Source of the DNA: Paraburkholderia acidicola
GTDB taxonomy: Bacteria > Pseudomonadota > Gammaproteobacteria > Burkholderiales > Burkholderiaceae
Direction: 5' to 3'
DNA length: 64,000 bases
Assembly: GCF_002362315.1 (NCBI RefSeq)
Contig: NZ_MTZV01000005.1
Coordinates: 62,001 to 126,000, forward strand
Below, one piece after another: positions 1-9,671 of this stretch; position 1 is the stretch's first letter, and each line of letters starts with the position of its first letter. The position numbers and the translations under genes were made by a program. The notes beneath the pieces were generated by a model. That model was not told where the DNA came from and made no database searches. It saw nothing but the letters and a program-made list of their open reading frames with translations.

Positions 1-3000
1 GCACACCCGTACCGGATGATTGCCCACAACGGCGAAATCAACACCGTGAAGGGCAACGTCAACTGGCTGAACGCACGCACTGGCGCGATCGCGAGCCACG
101 TGCTTGGCGACGATCTGCCGAAGCTGTGGCCGCTCATCTATCCGGGCCAGTCGGACACGGCATCGTTCGATAACTGTCTCGAACTGCTCGTGATGGCCGG
201 CTACCCGCTCGTGCACGCGGTGATGATGATGATCCCCGAAGCGTGGGAACAGCACACGCTGATGGACGACAACCGCCGCGCGTTCTACGAATATCACGCC
301 GCGATGATGGAGCCGTGGGACGGCCCCGCCGCGATCGCGTTCACCGACGGTCGTCAGATCGGCGCGACGCTCGACCGTAACGGCCTGCGTCCGGCGCGCT
401 ACATCATCACCGACGACGACCTCGTCATCATGGCGTCCGAATCGGGCGTGCTGCCCATCCCCGAGTCGAAGATCGTCAAGAAATGGCGTCTGCAGCCGGG
501 CAAGATGTTCCTGATCGACATGGAACACGGCCGCATCATCGACGACAAGGAACTGAAGGACAACCTCGCGAACGCGAAGCCGTACAAGAGCTGGATCGAC
601 GCCGTGCGGATCAAGCTCGACGAGATCGAGCCGAAGGCCGAAGACATCGTCACGGAACGCCGCGAAGCCGCTGCGCTGCTTGATCGTCAGCAGGCGTTCG
701 GCTATACGCAGGAAGACCTCAAGTTCCTGATGGCGCCGATGGCGCAGGCGGGCGAGGAAGCGGTCGGCTCGATGGGCAACGACTCGCCGCTCGCGGTGAT
801 GTCGAACAAGAACAAGACGCTGTATCACTACTTCAAGCAGCTGTTCGCCCAGGTCACGAACCCGCCGATCGATCCGATCCGCGAGAACATGGTGATGTCG
901 CTGGTGTCGTTCGTCGGTCCAAAGCCGAACCTGCTCGACACGAACAACATCAACCCGCCGATGCGGCTCGAAGTGTCGCAGCCGGTGCTCGACTTCAAGG
1001 ACATCGCGAAGATCCGCGCAATCGATCAGTACACGGGCGGCAAGTTCAGTTCGTACGAACTGAACATCTGCTACCCGGTGGCCTGGGGCAAGGAAGGTAT
1101 CGAGGCGCGTCTCGCGTCGCTGTGCGCCGAAGCCGTCGATGCCGTGAAGTCCGGCTACAACATGCTGATCGTGTCGGACCGCAAGACCGATCGCGACAAC
1201 GTCGCGATTCCGGCGTTGCTCGCCACCGCCGCGATCCACACGCACCTCGTGCAGCACGGTCTGCGCACGAGCGCGGGCCTCGTTGTCGAAACCGGCTCCG
1301 CGCGCGAGACGCATCACTTCGCGTTGCTCGCAGGCTACGGTGCGGAAGCGGTGCATCCGTACCTCGCGCTCGAAACGCTCGCGCAGTTTGCGGCTGGTCT
1401 GAAGGGCGACCTGTCGGCGGACAAGGCGATCTACAACTTCACGAAAGCCGTCGGCAAGGGCCTGCAAAAGGTCATGTCGAAGATGGGCATTTCGACCTAC
1501 ATGTCGTACACCGGTGCGCAGATCTTCGAAGCAGTCGGTCTTGCCGAAGAACTGGTCGCGAAGTACTTCAAGGGCACGGCGTCGAAGGTCGGCGGCATTG
1601 GCCTGTTCGACGTCGCGGAAGAAGCGATCCGTCTGCATCGCGATGCGTTCGGCGACAACCCGGTCCTCGCGACCATGCTCGATGCGGGCGGCGAATACGC
1701 GTACCGCGTGCGCGGCGAAGACCACATGTGGACGCCCGATGCGATCGCCAAGCTGCAGCATTCGGCACGCAGCAACTCGTATCAGACGTACAAGGAATAC
1801 GCGCATCTGATCAACGATCAGACCAAGCGGCACATGACCTTCCGCGGTCTGTTCGAGTTCAAGGTCGATCCGATGAAGGCGATTGCCCTCGACGACGTCG
1901 AGTCGGCGAAGGACATCGTCAAGCGCTTCGCCACGGGCGCGATGTCGCTCGGTTCGATCAGCACCGAAGCGCATACCACGCTCGCCATCGCCATGAACCG
2001 GATCGGCGGCAAGTCGAACACCGGTGAAGGCGGCGAGGACGAAAACCGCTATCGCAACGAACTGCGCGGTATCCCGATCAAGAACGGCGACACGCTGAAG
2101 TCGATCATCGGCGATGAGATCGTGCGCGACATTCCGTTGAAGGATGGCGATTCGCTACGCTCGAAGATCAAGCAGGTGGCATCGGGTCGTTTCGGCGTGA
2201 CGGCGCAGTATCTTGCTTCGGCGGACCAGATCCAGATCAAGATGGCGCAGGGCGCAAAGCCTGGCGAAGGTGGTCAGCTGCCGGGCCACAAGGTGTCCGA
2301 ATACATCGGCAAGCTGCGCTACTCGGTGCCGGGCGTCGGCCTCATTTCGCCGCCGCCGCACCACGACATATATTCGATCGAAGACCTTGCACAGCTGATC
2401 CACGATCTGAAGAACGTGAACCCCGCCGCAAGCATTTCCGTGAAGCTGGTGTCGGAAGTGGGTGTCGGTACGGTTGCAGCGGGTGTTGCAAAGGCGAAGG
2501 CCGATCACGTCGTGATCGCCGGTCATGATGGCGGTACCGGCGCGTCGCCGCTGTCGTCGCTCAAGCATGCCGGCACGCCGTGGGAACTCGGTCTCGCCGA
2601 AACGCAGCAGACGCTGGTGCTGAACCAGTTGCGCGGCCGCATCCGCGTGCAGGCCGACGGCCAGATGAAGACCGGTCGCGACGTCGTGATCGGCGCGCTG
2701 CTCGGCGCCGACGAATTCGGTTTCGCGACTGCGCCGCTCGTCGTCGAAGGTTGCATCATGATGCGCAAGTGCCATCTGAACACCTGCCCGGTCGGTGTCG
2801 CGACGCAAGACCCGGTGCTGCGCGCGAAATTCCAGGGTCAGCCGGAACACGTCGTCAACTTCTTCTTCTTTATCGCCGAAGAAGTGCGCGAGATCATGGC
2901 GCAACTCGGTATCCGCAAGTTCGACGATCTGATCGGCCGCGCGGACCTGCTCGATATGAAGAAGGGCATCGAACACTGGAAGGCAAAGGGGCTCGATTTT

Positions 3001-3948
3001 TCGAAGGTGTTCTATCTGCCGCAGGTTCCGGCAGAGGTGGCGCGTCTGCATGTCGACTCGCAGGATCACGGCCTCGAACGCGCGCTCGACCACACGCTGA
3101 TCGAGAAGGCGAAAGCCGCGCTCGAGAAGGGCGAGCACGTTTCGTTCATCCAGCCGGTGCGCAACGTGAACCGCACGGTCGGCGCGATGTTGTCGGGTCT
3201 CGTCGCCAAGAAGTACGGCCATGAAGGTCTGCCCGACGACACGATCCACATCCAGTTGAAGGGCACCGCAGGCCAGAGCTTCGGCGCGTTCCTCGCGAAG
3301 GGCATCACGCTCGATCTCGTCGGCGACGGCAACGACTACGTCGGCAAGGGCCTGTCGGGCGGACGCATCATCATTCGTCCGACCAACGATTTCCGCGGCA
3401 AGTCCGAAGAAAACATCATCTGCGGTAACACGGTGATGTATGGCGCGATTGAAGGCGAAGCGTTCTTGCGCGGCGTCGCCGGCGAGCGTTTCTGCGTGCG
3501 CAATTCGGGTGCGACGGCGGTAGTCGAAGGCACCGGCGATCACGGTTGCGAATACATGACGGGTGGCACGGTGGTCGTGCTCGGCGAAACCGGGCGCAAC
3601 TTTGCGGCCGGTATGTCGGGTGGCGTCGCGTACGTGTACGACCCGGACAACACGTTCGCGGGCAAATGCAACAAGGCGATGGTCGCGCTCGACCCCGTGC
3701 TGCAACAAGCCGAACAGGAACGCACCGTCGATCGTGCACTGTGGCATACCGGCCAGACTGACGAAGCGTTGCTGAAGGGGTTGATCGAACGTCACTTCCA
3801 GTTCACGGGCTCGACGCGTGCGAAGGCGCTGCTCGAAAACTGGGACGCGGCGCGCCGTCAGTTCGTGAAGGTGTTCCCGACGGAATACAAGCGTGCGCTC
3901 GGTGAAATGGGCGCGAAGAAGGCCAGCAAGGAAGTGCTCGCGGCCTGA
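1..3948 (+). CDS. gltB: Glutamate synthase (GOGAT) large subunit, 5'-truncated by window edge
   Basis: Large subunit of NADPH-dependent glutamate synthase, which moves the glutamine amide nitrogen onto 2-oxoglutarate to give two glutamates. The reading frame is open from base 1 and gives 1315 residues; roughly the first 250 residues of the family (start of the class II glutaminase domain) lie outside. Visible parts: the end of the glutaminase domain (MIAHNGEINTVKGN near the beginning), the central and FMN-binding synthase domain with GEGGEDENRY, the 3Fe-4S cysteine cluster CIMMRKCHLNTCPVG, and the C-terminal GxGxG beta-helix (GGTVVVLGETGRNFAAGMSGG). It is followed 99 bases later by gltD, the expected partner. 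No frameshift is seen. Confidence 0.97.
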   Translation, partial: AHPYRMIAHNGEINTVKGNVNWLNARTGAIASHVLGDDLPKLWPLIYPGQSDTASFDNCLELLVMAGYPLVHAVMMMIPEAWEQHTLMDDNRRAFYEYHAAMMEPWDGPAAIAFTDGRQIGATLDRNGLRPARYIITDDDLVIMASESGVLPIPESKIVKKWRLQPGKMFLIDMEHGRIIDDKELKDNLANAKPYKSWIDAVRIKLDEIEPKAEDIVTERREAAALLDRQQAFGYTQEDLKFLMAPMAQAGEEAVGSMGNDSPLAVMSNKNKTLYHYFKQLFAQVTNPPIDPIRENMVMSLVSFVGPKPNLLDTNNINPPMRLEVSQPVLDFKDIAKIRAIDQYTGGKFSSYELNICYPVAWGKEGIEARLASLCAEAVDAVKSGYNMLIVSDRKTDRDNVAIPALLATAAIHTHLVQHGLRTSAGLVVETGSARETHHFALLAGYGAEAVHPYLALETLAQFAAGLKGDLSADKAIYNFTKAVGKGLQKVMSKMGISTYMSYTGAQIFEAVGLAEELVAKYFKGTASKVGGIGLFDVAEEAIRLHRDAFGDNPVLATMLDAGGEYAYRVRGEDHMWTPDAIAKLQHSARSNSYQTYKEYAHLINDQTKRHMTFRGLFEFKVDPMKAIALDDVESAKDIVKRFATGAMSLGSISTEAHTTLAIAMNRIGGKSNTGEGGEDENRYRNELRGIPIKNGDTLKSIIGDEIVRDIPLKDGDSLRSKIKQVASGRFGVTAQYLASADQIQIKMAQGAKPGEGGQLPGHKVSEYIGKLRYSVPGVGLISPPPHHDIYSIEDLAQLIHDLKNVNPAASISVKLVSEVGVGTVAAGVAKAKADHVVIAGHDGGTGASPLSSLKHAGTPWELGLAETQQTLVLNQLRGRIRVQADGQMKTGRDVVIGALLGADEFGFATAPLVVEGCIMMRKCHLNTCPVGVATQDPVLRAKFQGQPEHVVNFFFFIAEEVREIMAQLGIRKFDDLIGRADLLDMKKGIEHWKAKGLDFSKVFYLPQVPAEVARLHVDSQDHGLERALDHTLIEKAKAALEKGEHVSFIQPVRNVNRTVGAMLSGLVAKKYGHEGLPDDTIHIQLKGTAGQSFGAFLAKGITLDLVGDGNDYVGKGLSGGRIIIRPTNDFRGKSEENIICGNTVMYGAIEGEAFLRGVAGERFCVRNSGATAVVEGTGDHGCEYMTGGTVVVLGETGRNFAAGMSGGVAYVYDPDNTFAGKCNKAMVALDPVLQQAEQERTVDRALWHTGQTDEALLKGLIERHFQFTGSTRAKALLENWDAARRQFVKVFPTEYKRALGEMGAKKASKEVLAA

Positions 3949-4047
3949 TCCGACTCCACACCGACTATATACATCGCTGATGTGCCGCCGCATTCGATGC
4001 GGCGGACACCGCTCCCCTCACTCGATACAGATAGACACGAGAACCAC

Positions 4048-5514
4048 ATGGGCAAGGCAACCGGCTTTCTCGAGTTCGAACGCCGCCACGAGGCGTACGA
4101 AGCTCCGCTCACACGTGTGAAGCACTACAAGGAATTCGTCGCCGCATTGAGCGACGACGAAGCGAAGATTCAGGGCGCACGTTGCATGGACTGCGGCATT
4201 CCGTTCTGCAACAACGGCTGCCCCGTGAATAACATCATCCCGGACTTCAACGACCTGGTGTTCCATCAGGACTGGAAGACGGCGATCGACGTGCTGCATT
4301 CCACCAACAATTTCCCCGAGTTCACGGGCCGCATCTGCCCGGCGCCGTGCGAATCGGCGTGCACGCTGGGTATCAACGACGACCCCGTCGGCATCAAGTC
4401 GATCGAACACGCGATCATCGACAAGGCGTGGACCGAGGGCTGGGTCGCGCCGCTGCCGCCGAAGCACAAGACCGGCAAGAAGGTTGCTGTCGTCGGGTCG
4501 GGTCCTGCCGGTCTCGCCGCCGCGCAACAACTCGCCCGTGCTGGCCACGACGTGACGGTGTTCGAGAAGAACGACCGGATCGGCGGATTGCTGCGTTATG
4601 GCATCCCCGACTTCAAGCTCGAGAAGTGGCTGATCGATCGGCGCATGCGTCAGATGGAAGCGGAAGGTGTGACGTTCCGCCCGAACGTGTTCGTCGGCAA
4701 GGAGGCGTTGCCGGCGCACATCGGCAACACCGCGAAGGAAACCGTCACACCTGAAGAACTGAAAGAGCAGTTCGATGCGATCGTGATCTCCGGCGGTTCG
4801 GAAACGCCGCGCGATCTGCCGGTGCCGGGTCGCGAGCTCGCCGGGATTCACTACGCGATGGAGTTCCTGCCGCAGCAGAACAAGATCAATGCCGGCGACA
4901 AGGTCATCGATCAACTGGTCGCGAAAGGCAAGCATGTCGTCGTGATCGGTGGTGGCGATACGGGCTCCGATTGCGTCGGTACGTCGAACCGGCACGGCGC
5001 GAAGGGCGTCACGCAATTCGAACTGCTGCCGCAGCCGCCGGAAGAAGAGCACAAGCCGCTCGTCTGGCCGTACTGGCCGATCAAGCTGCGTACCTCGTCG
5101 TCACACGAAGAAGGTTGCGAGCGCGACTGGGCTGTCGCGACCAAGCGTTTCGAAGGCAAGAATGGCAAGGTCGAGAAGCTGGTGGCGGTGCGTGTCGAAT
5201 GGAAGGACGGCAAGATGCAGGAGGTGCCGGGTTCCGAGTTCGATATGAAGGCCGATCTCGTGTTGCTGGCGATGGGCTTTACGCAACCGGTGTCGCCGGT
5301 GCTGGAAGCGTTCGGTGTCGACAAGGATGCGCGCGGCAATGTGCGTGCGGCTACCGAAGGCGACAAGGCGTACTACACGTCGGTGGACAAGGTTTTCGCG
5401 GCGGGCGATATGCGTCGCGGCCAGTCGCTCGTCGTGTGGGCGATTCGCGAAGGCCGGCAGTGTGCGCGTTCAGTCGATGCGTACCTGATGGGACATTCGG
5501 ATCTGCCGCGCTGA
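4048..5514 (+). CDS. gltD: Glutamate synthase small subunit
   Basis: Small (beta) subunit of glutamate synthase, 488 residues. It takes electrons from NADPH via FAD and passes them through 4Fe-4S clusters to GltB. The N-terminus has the cluster cysteines CMDCGIPFCNNGCP and CPAPCESACTLGI; an FAD Rossmann motif follows (VAVVGSGPAGLAAAQQL) and then a nucleotide-binding motif VVVIGGGDTGSDC. The start at MGKATGFLEFERR was chosen over an in-frame upstream ATG because the family begins this way and the upstream extension is unconserved-looking. It forms an operon with gltB and is followed by an intrinsic terminator. Confidence 0.96.
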   Translation: MGKATGFLEFERRHEAYEAPLTRVKHYKEFVAALSDDEAKIQGARCMDCGIPFCNNGCPVNNIIPDFNDLVFHQDWKTAIDVLHSTNNFPEFTGRICPAPCESACTLGINDDPVGIKSIEHAIIDKAWTEGWVAPLPPKHKTGKKVAVVGSGPAGLAAAQQLARAGHDVTVFEKNDRIGGLLRYGIPDFKLEKWLIDRRMRQMEAEGVTFRPNVFVGKEALPAHIGNTAKETVTPEELKEQFDAIVISGGSETPRDLPVPGRELAGIHYAMEFLPQQNKINAGDKVIDQLVAKGKHVVVIGGGDTGSDCVGTSNRHGAKGVTQFELLPQPPEEEHKPLVWPYWPIKLRTSSSHEEGCERDWAVATKRFEGKNGKVEKLVAVRVEWKDGKMQEVPGSEFDMKADLVLLAMGFTQPVSPVLEAFGVDKDARGNVRAATEGDKAYYTSVDKVFAAGDMRRGQSLVVWAIREGRQCARSVDAYLMGHSDLPR

Positions 5515-5588
5515 AGCTGAATCTGGCAGCGGCGCTGCCGCGTTCACGATTTGCAGGAACAGGTGGAGACGACAGCGTAGTACGAGAC

Positions 5589-5624
5589 AAAACCGGGCGC
5601 CCGCGAGGGCGACCCGGTTTTTTT
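5589..5624 (+). terminator. Intrinsic terminator after gltD
   Basis: A GC-rich hairpin (CCGGGCGCCC / GGGCGACCCGG with a GCGA loop and one bulged A) is followed by seven T. A-tract flanking on the left lets it also serve the convergent gene on the minus strand. Confidence 0.85.
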
Positions 5625-5654
5625 ACGACGCATGAGCGAAGTAACTGCGGCGAG

Positions 5655-6923
5655 TTACGAACGCCGATAGCGCGCAAGCGTAAGCCCGTCGAGATCGATC
5701 TCCGGTGTGCGCTGCGTGATCAGATCAGCGACGACACGCGCGGAGCCGAGCGCCATCGCCCAACCTGTCGAACCGTGTCCGAGATTGATCCACAGGTTGT
5801 CGACACCCGATGGCCCGAGCAGCGGTGCGCCGTCGGGTGTCATCGGCCGTCGTCCGACCCAGAAGTGCGCGGACGTCGGCTTGGCCGCGCGCGGAAACCA
5901 GTCGTCGAGCACCTTCATCAGCGTATGCAGTGCCTGCTCGCGCAAGGTCGTGCGGCCGTTGCCGAGTTCGGCGGTGCCGGCCACCCGCAGATTCGTACCG
6001 AAGCGCGTAATCGCCGTCTTCAACGATTCGTCCATCAGCGCGGCGCGCGGCGCTTTCTCGTCGTCGATGACCGGCAGCGTCGCCGAGTATCCCTTCACCG
6101 GATAGAGCGGCACCTTCACGCCGAGCGGCGCAAGCAATGCCGCACTGTCGACGCCCAGCGCAACCACCACCGCATCCGCCGCCAGCGTCTCGCTGCCGCG
6201 CGCACTGTCGATGCGCACACCGCGCACCGCACCGCCCTGCGCGTCGAGCGCACTAACGCTGGTTTCGAAGCGAAACCGCACACCGGCTCTTTCGCACAAC
6301 ATGCGCAGCTCGCGTGTAAAGCGCGCGCAGTCGCCGGCTTCATCGTCCGGCAGATACAGACCGGAAACCGGTGTCTCGCGCGCCCAGCGCAAGCCTGGCT
6401 CGATCTGCACGCATTCGGCGGCACTCACCTCGCGATGCGCGATACCCGCATCGCGCAGCACCGCAAGCGAGGGCTGCGCGAGTTCGACGTCGTAGTCACT
6501 GCGAAAAAGCTGCAGATACCCTTTGCTGCGACCGTACTCGAACGGATAGCGCGTGCGGAATTCCTGCAGACACGCGCGGCTGTAATACGCGACACGCTGC
6601 ATCCGTTGCTTGTTCACGCGAAACCGCGCGAGATCGCACTCGCGTAGCCAGCGCGCGATCCAGCGCCATTGAGCGGGGTCGAGCGTGGGCCGGAAGATCA
6701 GCGGTGAAGTTGGCTTGAACAGATATCTGGCCATCTTCGCGGGCATGCCGGGCGCGGCCCATGGCGTGACGTAGCCGGGCGCAATCACGCCCGCGTTGCC
6801 GAAGCTGGTCGATAGCGCGACATCGACTTCGCGCTCGATAACCGTGACGTCGCAGCCCTGTTCGCGCAGGAAGAAGGCTGTCGAGACGCCGATCACGCCG
6901 CCACCGAGTACGATCGTATGCAT
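5655..6923 (-). CDS. D-amino acid dehydrogenase, small-subunit (DadA) family
   Basis: FAD-dependent oxidoreductase of the DAO superfamily, 422 residues, the usual DadA length. The N-terminal dinucleotide-binding motif is VLGGGVIGVSTAFFLREQG with an acidic residue ending the second strand (VIERE). The DadA-like GNAGVIAPGYVTPWAAPG block and the C-terminal GRRPMTPDGAPLLGPSG and NLGHGSTGWAMALGSA blocks are present. DadA enzymes oxidise D-amino acids to 2-oxo acids and feed electrons to the respiratory chain. No alanine racemase (dadX) lies beside it, so it may be one of several paralogues with another D-amino acid or hydroxyproline as substrate. A permease lies directly upstream on the same strand, 16 bases away. 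Confidence 0.88.
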   Translation of the reverse strand: MHTIVLGGGVIGVSTAFFLREQGCDVTVIEREVDVALSTSFGNAGVIAPGYVTPWAAPGMPAKMARYLFKPTSPLIFRPTLDPAQWRWIARWLRECDLARFRVNKQRMQRVAYYSRACLQEFRTRYPFEYGRSKGYLQLFRSDYDVELAQPSLAVLRDAGIAHREVSAAECVQIEPGLRWARETPVSGLYLPDDEAGDCARFTRELRMLCERAGVRFRFETSVSALDAQGGAVRGVRIDSARGSETLAADAVVVALGVDSAALLAPLGVKVPLYPVKGYSATLPVIDDEKAPRAALMDESLKTAITRFGTNLRVAGTAELGNGRTTLREQALHTLMKVLDDWFPRAAKPTSAHFWVGRRPMTPDGAPLLGPSGVDNLWINLGHGSTGWAMALGSARVVADLITQRTPEIDLDGLTLARYRRS

Positions 6924-6939
6924 AGCGTTGGCGCGTGAA

Positions 6940-8199
6940 TCAGGCGATGGAAGGGGCTTCGGAAAGCGACTTGCCTTTGGTTTCCGGCAGGCACAGTGCC
7001 GACACGATGACGAGCAGATAACCCGAACCGGCGACGACGCCCATCGCTTTCACGAGCGTCGTGGTCTGCGACAGCGTGCCGACGAGTATCGGGAAGAACG
7101 AGCCGATACCGCGCCCGAGGTTGTAGCAGAAGCCCTGACCCGAGCCGCGGATCGCGCTCGGATACAGCTCCGACAGATACGCGCCGATCCCGGCAAAGAT
7201 CCCCTGCACGACGATGCCGAGCGGAAACCCGAGCAGCAGCATCGTGCTGTCGGTGATCGGCAGCATCGTGTAGACCATGCCGAGCACGAACGAGCCGAGC
7301 GCGAACAGCACAAACGATGCACGTCGACCGATCCGGTCGCACAGAATCGAACCGACGATATAGCCGCAGAACGAACCGGTGATCAGCACGACGAGATAAC
7401 CGCTGGTATTGAAGACCGACAGATGCCGCACGGTCTTCAGATACGTCGGTAGCCACGTCGTGATCGCGTAGTAGCCACCGAGCATGCCTGTGCACAGCGC
7501 ACTGCCGAGCAGCGTAGTTTTCAGATGCGGGAGCGAAAAAATCTGCAGGAAGTGCGAGGTGTCGAAACCGCTTTCGCGCGCGCGCCTGGCGGCCACATAG
7601 ATGTCAGGATCGCTGACGTTGCGGCGGATGTAGATGATCCACAGTGCGGGCGCGAGACCGATCCAGAAGCATGCGCGCCACGCGAGTTGCTCGGGCAGCA
7701 GCGCGAAGAATGCCCAGTACAGGATCGCAGCCGCGCCCCAGCCGAACGACCAGCTGCTCTGCACGGTACCGACTGCTTTCGCGCGATGCTGCGGCGAGCG
7801 GATCGTCTCGGCCATCATGATCGTCACCACTGACCACTCGCCACCGAAACCGAAACCCTGCAGCGTGCGGGTGGTGAGCAGTTGCCAGAACGAATGCGTG
7901 AAGCCCGACAGGCACGTGAACACCGCAAACGTCGCGATGGTCCATTGCAGCACACGTACGCGCCCGTAGCGGTCAGCGAGAATGCCGGCGATCCAGCCGC
8001 CCAGTGCCGACGAGATCAGCGAACTGGTCGCGATCATGCCGGCTTCGCTTTTCGACATACCCCATGCGGCGATGAGGGTTGGGATCAGGAACGAGTAGAT
8101 CATGAAGTCGAACGCATCGACCGCATAACCGCCGAAACCCGCATACAGCGTGCGTCGCTCGCGCGGCGTCAACTCGGTGAACCACTGGAATGATCCCAT
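6940..8199 (-). CDS. MFS metabolite transporter (sugar-acid/aromatic-acid type)
   Basis: Twelve-helix major facilitator of 419 residues. The MFS loop 2-3 signature is visible as GILADRYGRVRVLQ and the family signature in helix 4-5 as TRTLQGFGFGGEWSVV, the pattern of the AAHS/NanT-like transporters of organic acids. A longer open frame exists upstream, but the start at MGSFQWFTEL was chosen because a strong AGGAGG-like ribosome site lies just before it. It is co-oriented with the downstream D-amino-acid dehydrogenase gene, so the pair may import and oxidise one substrate; the substrate cannot be read from sequence. Confidence 0.85.
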   Translation of the reverse strand: MGSFQWFTELTPRERRTLYAGFGGYAVDAFDFMIYSFLIPTLIAAWGMSKSEAGMIATSSLISSALGGWIAGILADRYGRVRVLQWTIATFAVFTCLSGFTHSFWQLLTTRTLQGFGFGGEWSVVTIMMAETIRSPQHRAKAVGTVQSSWSFGWGAAAILYWAFFALLPEQLAWRACFWIGLAPALWIIYIRRNVSDPDIYVAARRARESGFDTSHFLQIFSLPHLKTTLLGSALCTGMLGGYYAITTWLPTYLKTVRHLSVFNTSGYLVVLITGSFCGYIVGSILCDRIGRRASFVLFALGSFVLGMVYTMLPITDSTMLLLGFPLGIVVQGIFAGIGAYLSELYPSAIRGSGQGFCYNLGRGIGSFFPILVGTLSQTTTLVKAMGVVAGSGYLLVIVSALCLPETKGKSLSEAPSIA

Positions 8200-8500
8200 T
8201 CTGTCTCTGCTCCTCCTGTCCCGCGCGGGGGCGGCCTGCGCCGGGGTGGTCGGTATTTTACGGCGCGTTATTGCGTGTAAGCCATCTGGAACAAAAAAGA
8301 ACCGCGCTGTGGCGCGGGTTTGCGCGCGATTGGCGGCAAACCCGGCGCACTGGAGCGATCCGGTTCCGGAACTTTCCTTACCGTTTGTTGCTCTGTAATC
8401 TCGATTTTCACGATTGCCGGTAAACTGCCTGTCGACGTGTGCGCTGCACGCGGCCTTCGACTTCCCTTGCGCACCCGCGCTTACCCCGGACGGCTCGAAC
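8200..8500. other. Divergent intergenic region
   Basis: About 300 bases between the divergent permease and phosphatase-like genes. A short GC hairpin near 8301-8322 (AACCGCGC...GCGCGGGTT, flanked by A6 and TTT) could be a weak terminator or leader structure. No convincing promoter pair was seen. Confidence 0.4.
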
Positions 8501-9442
8501 ATGAATCCCACTGCGACAGCGCGCGCTTTACCCCCCGGCGACCGGCCACAGCCCGGCGCGGCGCGGCGTTCCGCGCAGGTCGACAACGGCCGGCGCTCGC
8601 TGCTGAAGGGCGCCGCCGGGCTGTTTGCACTGTCGGGCTTCAGCGGCACGCTGTTGACAGGCTGTGGCGGCGCGGTCGACGCCGACACGTCCACCACGCT
8701 GCGTATCGCGTCGGTGGAGAATTTTCGCGATGTGAGCGGCACGGCCGATGGCTATACGACCGTCGACGGCGCCCGCGTGCAGCGCGGCCGCTTCTACCGC
8801 TCCGGCGCGCTGACGCTCACCGCTTCCGACAAGGCCGCGCTCGACACGCTCGGCATCACCGTCGACTACGACCTGCGCACGCCCGCCGAAATTGCCGCCG
8901 CACGCGACGTCGTGCCGGTCGGTGCTGCCTATGTGAACTTCAATATCGACGGCACGTCCGAGCCGCCCACGCTGCTTCCCGCCACCTCTGCCGATGCCGT
9001 CGCGATGATGGAGGCCCAGTGGCGCAGCTTCGTGAGCGGCGAGGCGCAGCGGGCGGGCTTTGGCGCACTGCTGACGCGGCTCGCCAGCACGACCGGCGCG
9101 CAGCTCTTTCACTGCGACGACGGCAAGGACATCAGCGGATGGGTGGCCGCCGTGCTGCTCAGCGTGGCGAACGTGCCGTTCGACGTCGTGATGCAGGACT
9201 ATCTCCTGACGAATACCTATAACGCGGCATCGACCCAGACGAGCCTCGCCGTGATGCGCGTGCAGCGCGGCGCAGCAGCCGCGAACGCCGCCGCGCCGCT
9301 CTATGCCGCGCAGGCGAGCTTTCTGCAGGCTGCCGTCGATCAGGTGCAGGCGAGCTACAGCACGATGAACGGCTATCTGACCACCGGTCTCGGGCTGTCG
9401 CAGGCGACGGTGGCGCGGCTGCGTGCGCGGCTCGTTAGCTGA
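8501..9442 (+). CDS. Tat-exported lipoprotein, tyrosine-phosphatase-like with altered P-loop
   Basis: 313 residues. The N-terminus has a twin-arginine signal (GRRSLLKGAAGLFALSG) running into a lipobox (LLTGC), so the product is probably a Tat-exported lipoprotein. The rest resembles the Y_phosphatase3 family: ENFRDVSG followed by RGRFYRSGAL, then YDLRTPAEI, and a P-loop-like HCDDGKDISGW. In active members the P-loop is HCxxGKDRTG, with Cys nucleophile and Arg at C+6. Here Cys205 is kept, but the position of the arginine (211) is isoleucine. Catalysis is therefore doubtful; it may be a binding pseudophosphatase. The start was placed at MNPTATARA rather than an upstream in-frame ATG because of the signal sequence. 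Confidence 0.8.
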   Translation: MNPTATARALPPGDRPQPGAARRSAQVDNGRRSLLKGAAGLFALSGFSGTLLTGCGGAVDADTSTTLRIASVENFRDVSGTADGYTTVDGARVQRGRFYRSGALTLTASDKAALDTLGITVDYDLRTPAEIAAARDVVPVGAAYVNFNIDGTSEPPTLLPATSADAVAMMEAQWRSFVSGEAQRAGFGALLTRLASTTGAQLFHCDDGKDISGWVAAVLLSVANVPFDVVMQDYLLTNTYNAASTQTSLAVMRVQRGAAAANAAAPLYAAQASFLQAAVDQVQASYSTMNGYLTTGLGLSQATVARLRARLVS

Positions 9443-9518
9443 CCCTGAGCTGAACCGACCCGACCGGCTGGCGTAGCAAGGCCATGTTCGCGCCGGACCT
9501 TCGTCGTAACGTAAAGCG

Positions 9519-9556
9519 TAAAAAAAGGCCCGATTGCCGTGCCGGGCGAATCGGAC
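9519..9556 (-). terminator. Intrinsic terminator of the kinase-regulator operon
   Basis: Read on the minus strand, a stem CCGATT/AATCGG with inner GC pairing is followed by GCC and a run of seven T, downstream of the sensor kinase gene. Confidence 0.7.
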
Positions 9557-9671
9557 CGAGGGGAATAGCTCAACGCGAGCCAGCCGCGACTATACGCGCG
9601 GCTCGCGGCATAAATGGGCATCGGTAAGCGGGGGTAAGCAACGCGCGCGGCGGCGTAAGAGCCTGCAATCT

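Noticed and set aside
2155..3993. Open frame of over 600 codons antisense to gltB
   Set aside because: Shadow of a GC-rich highly conserved gene; no motif, no ribosome site.
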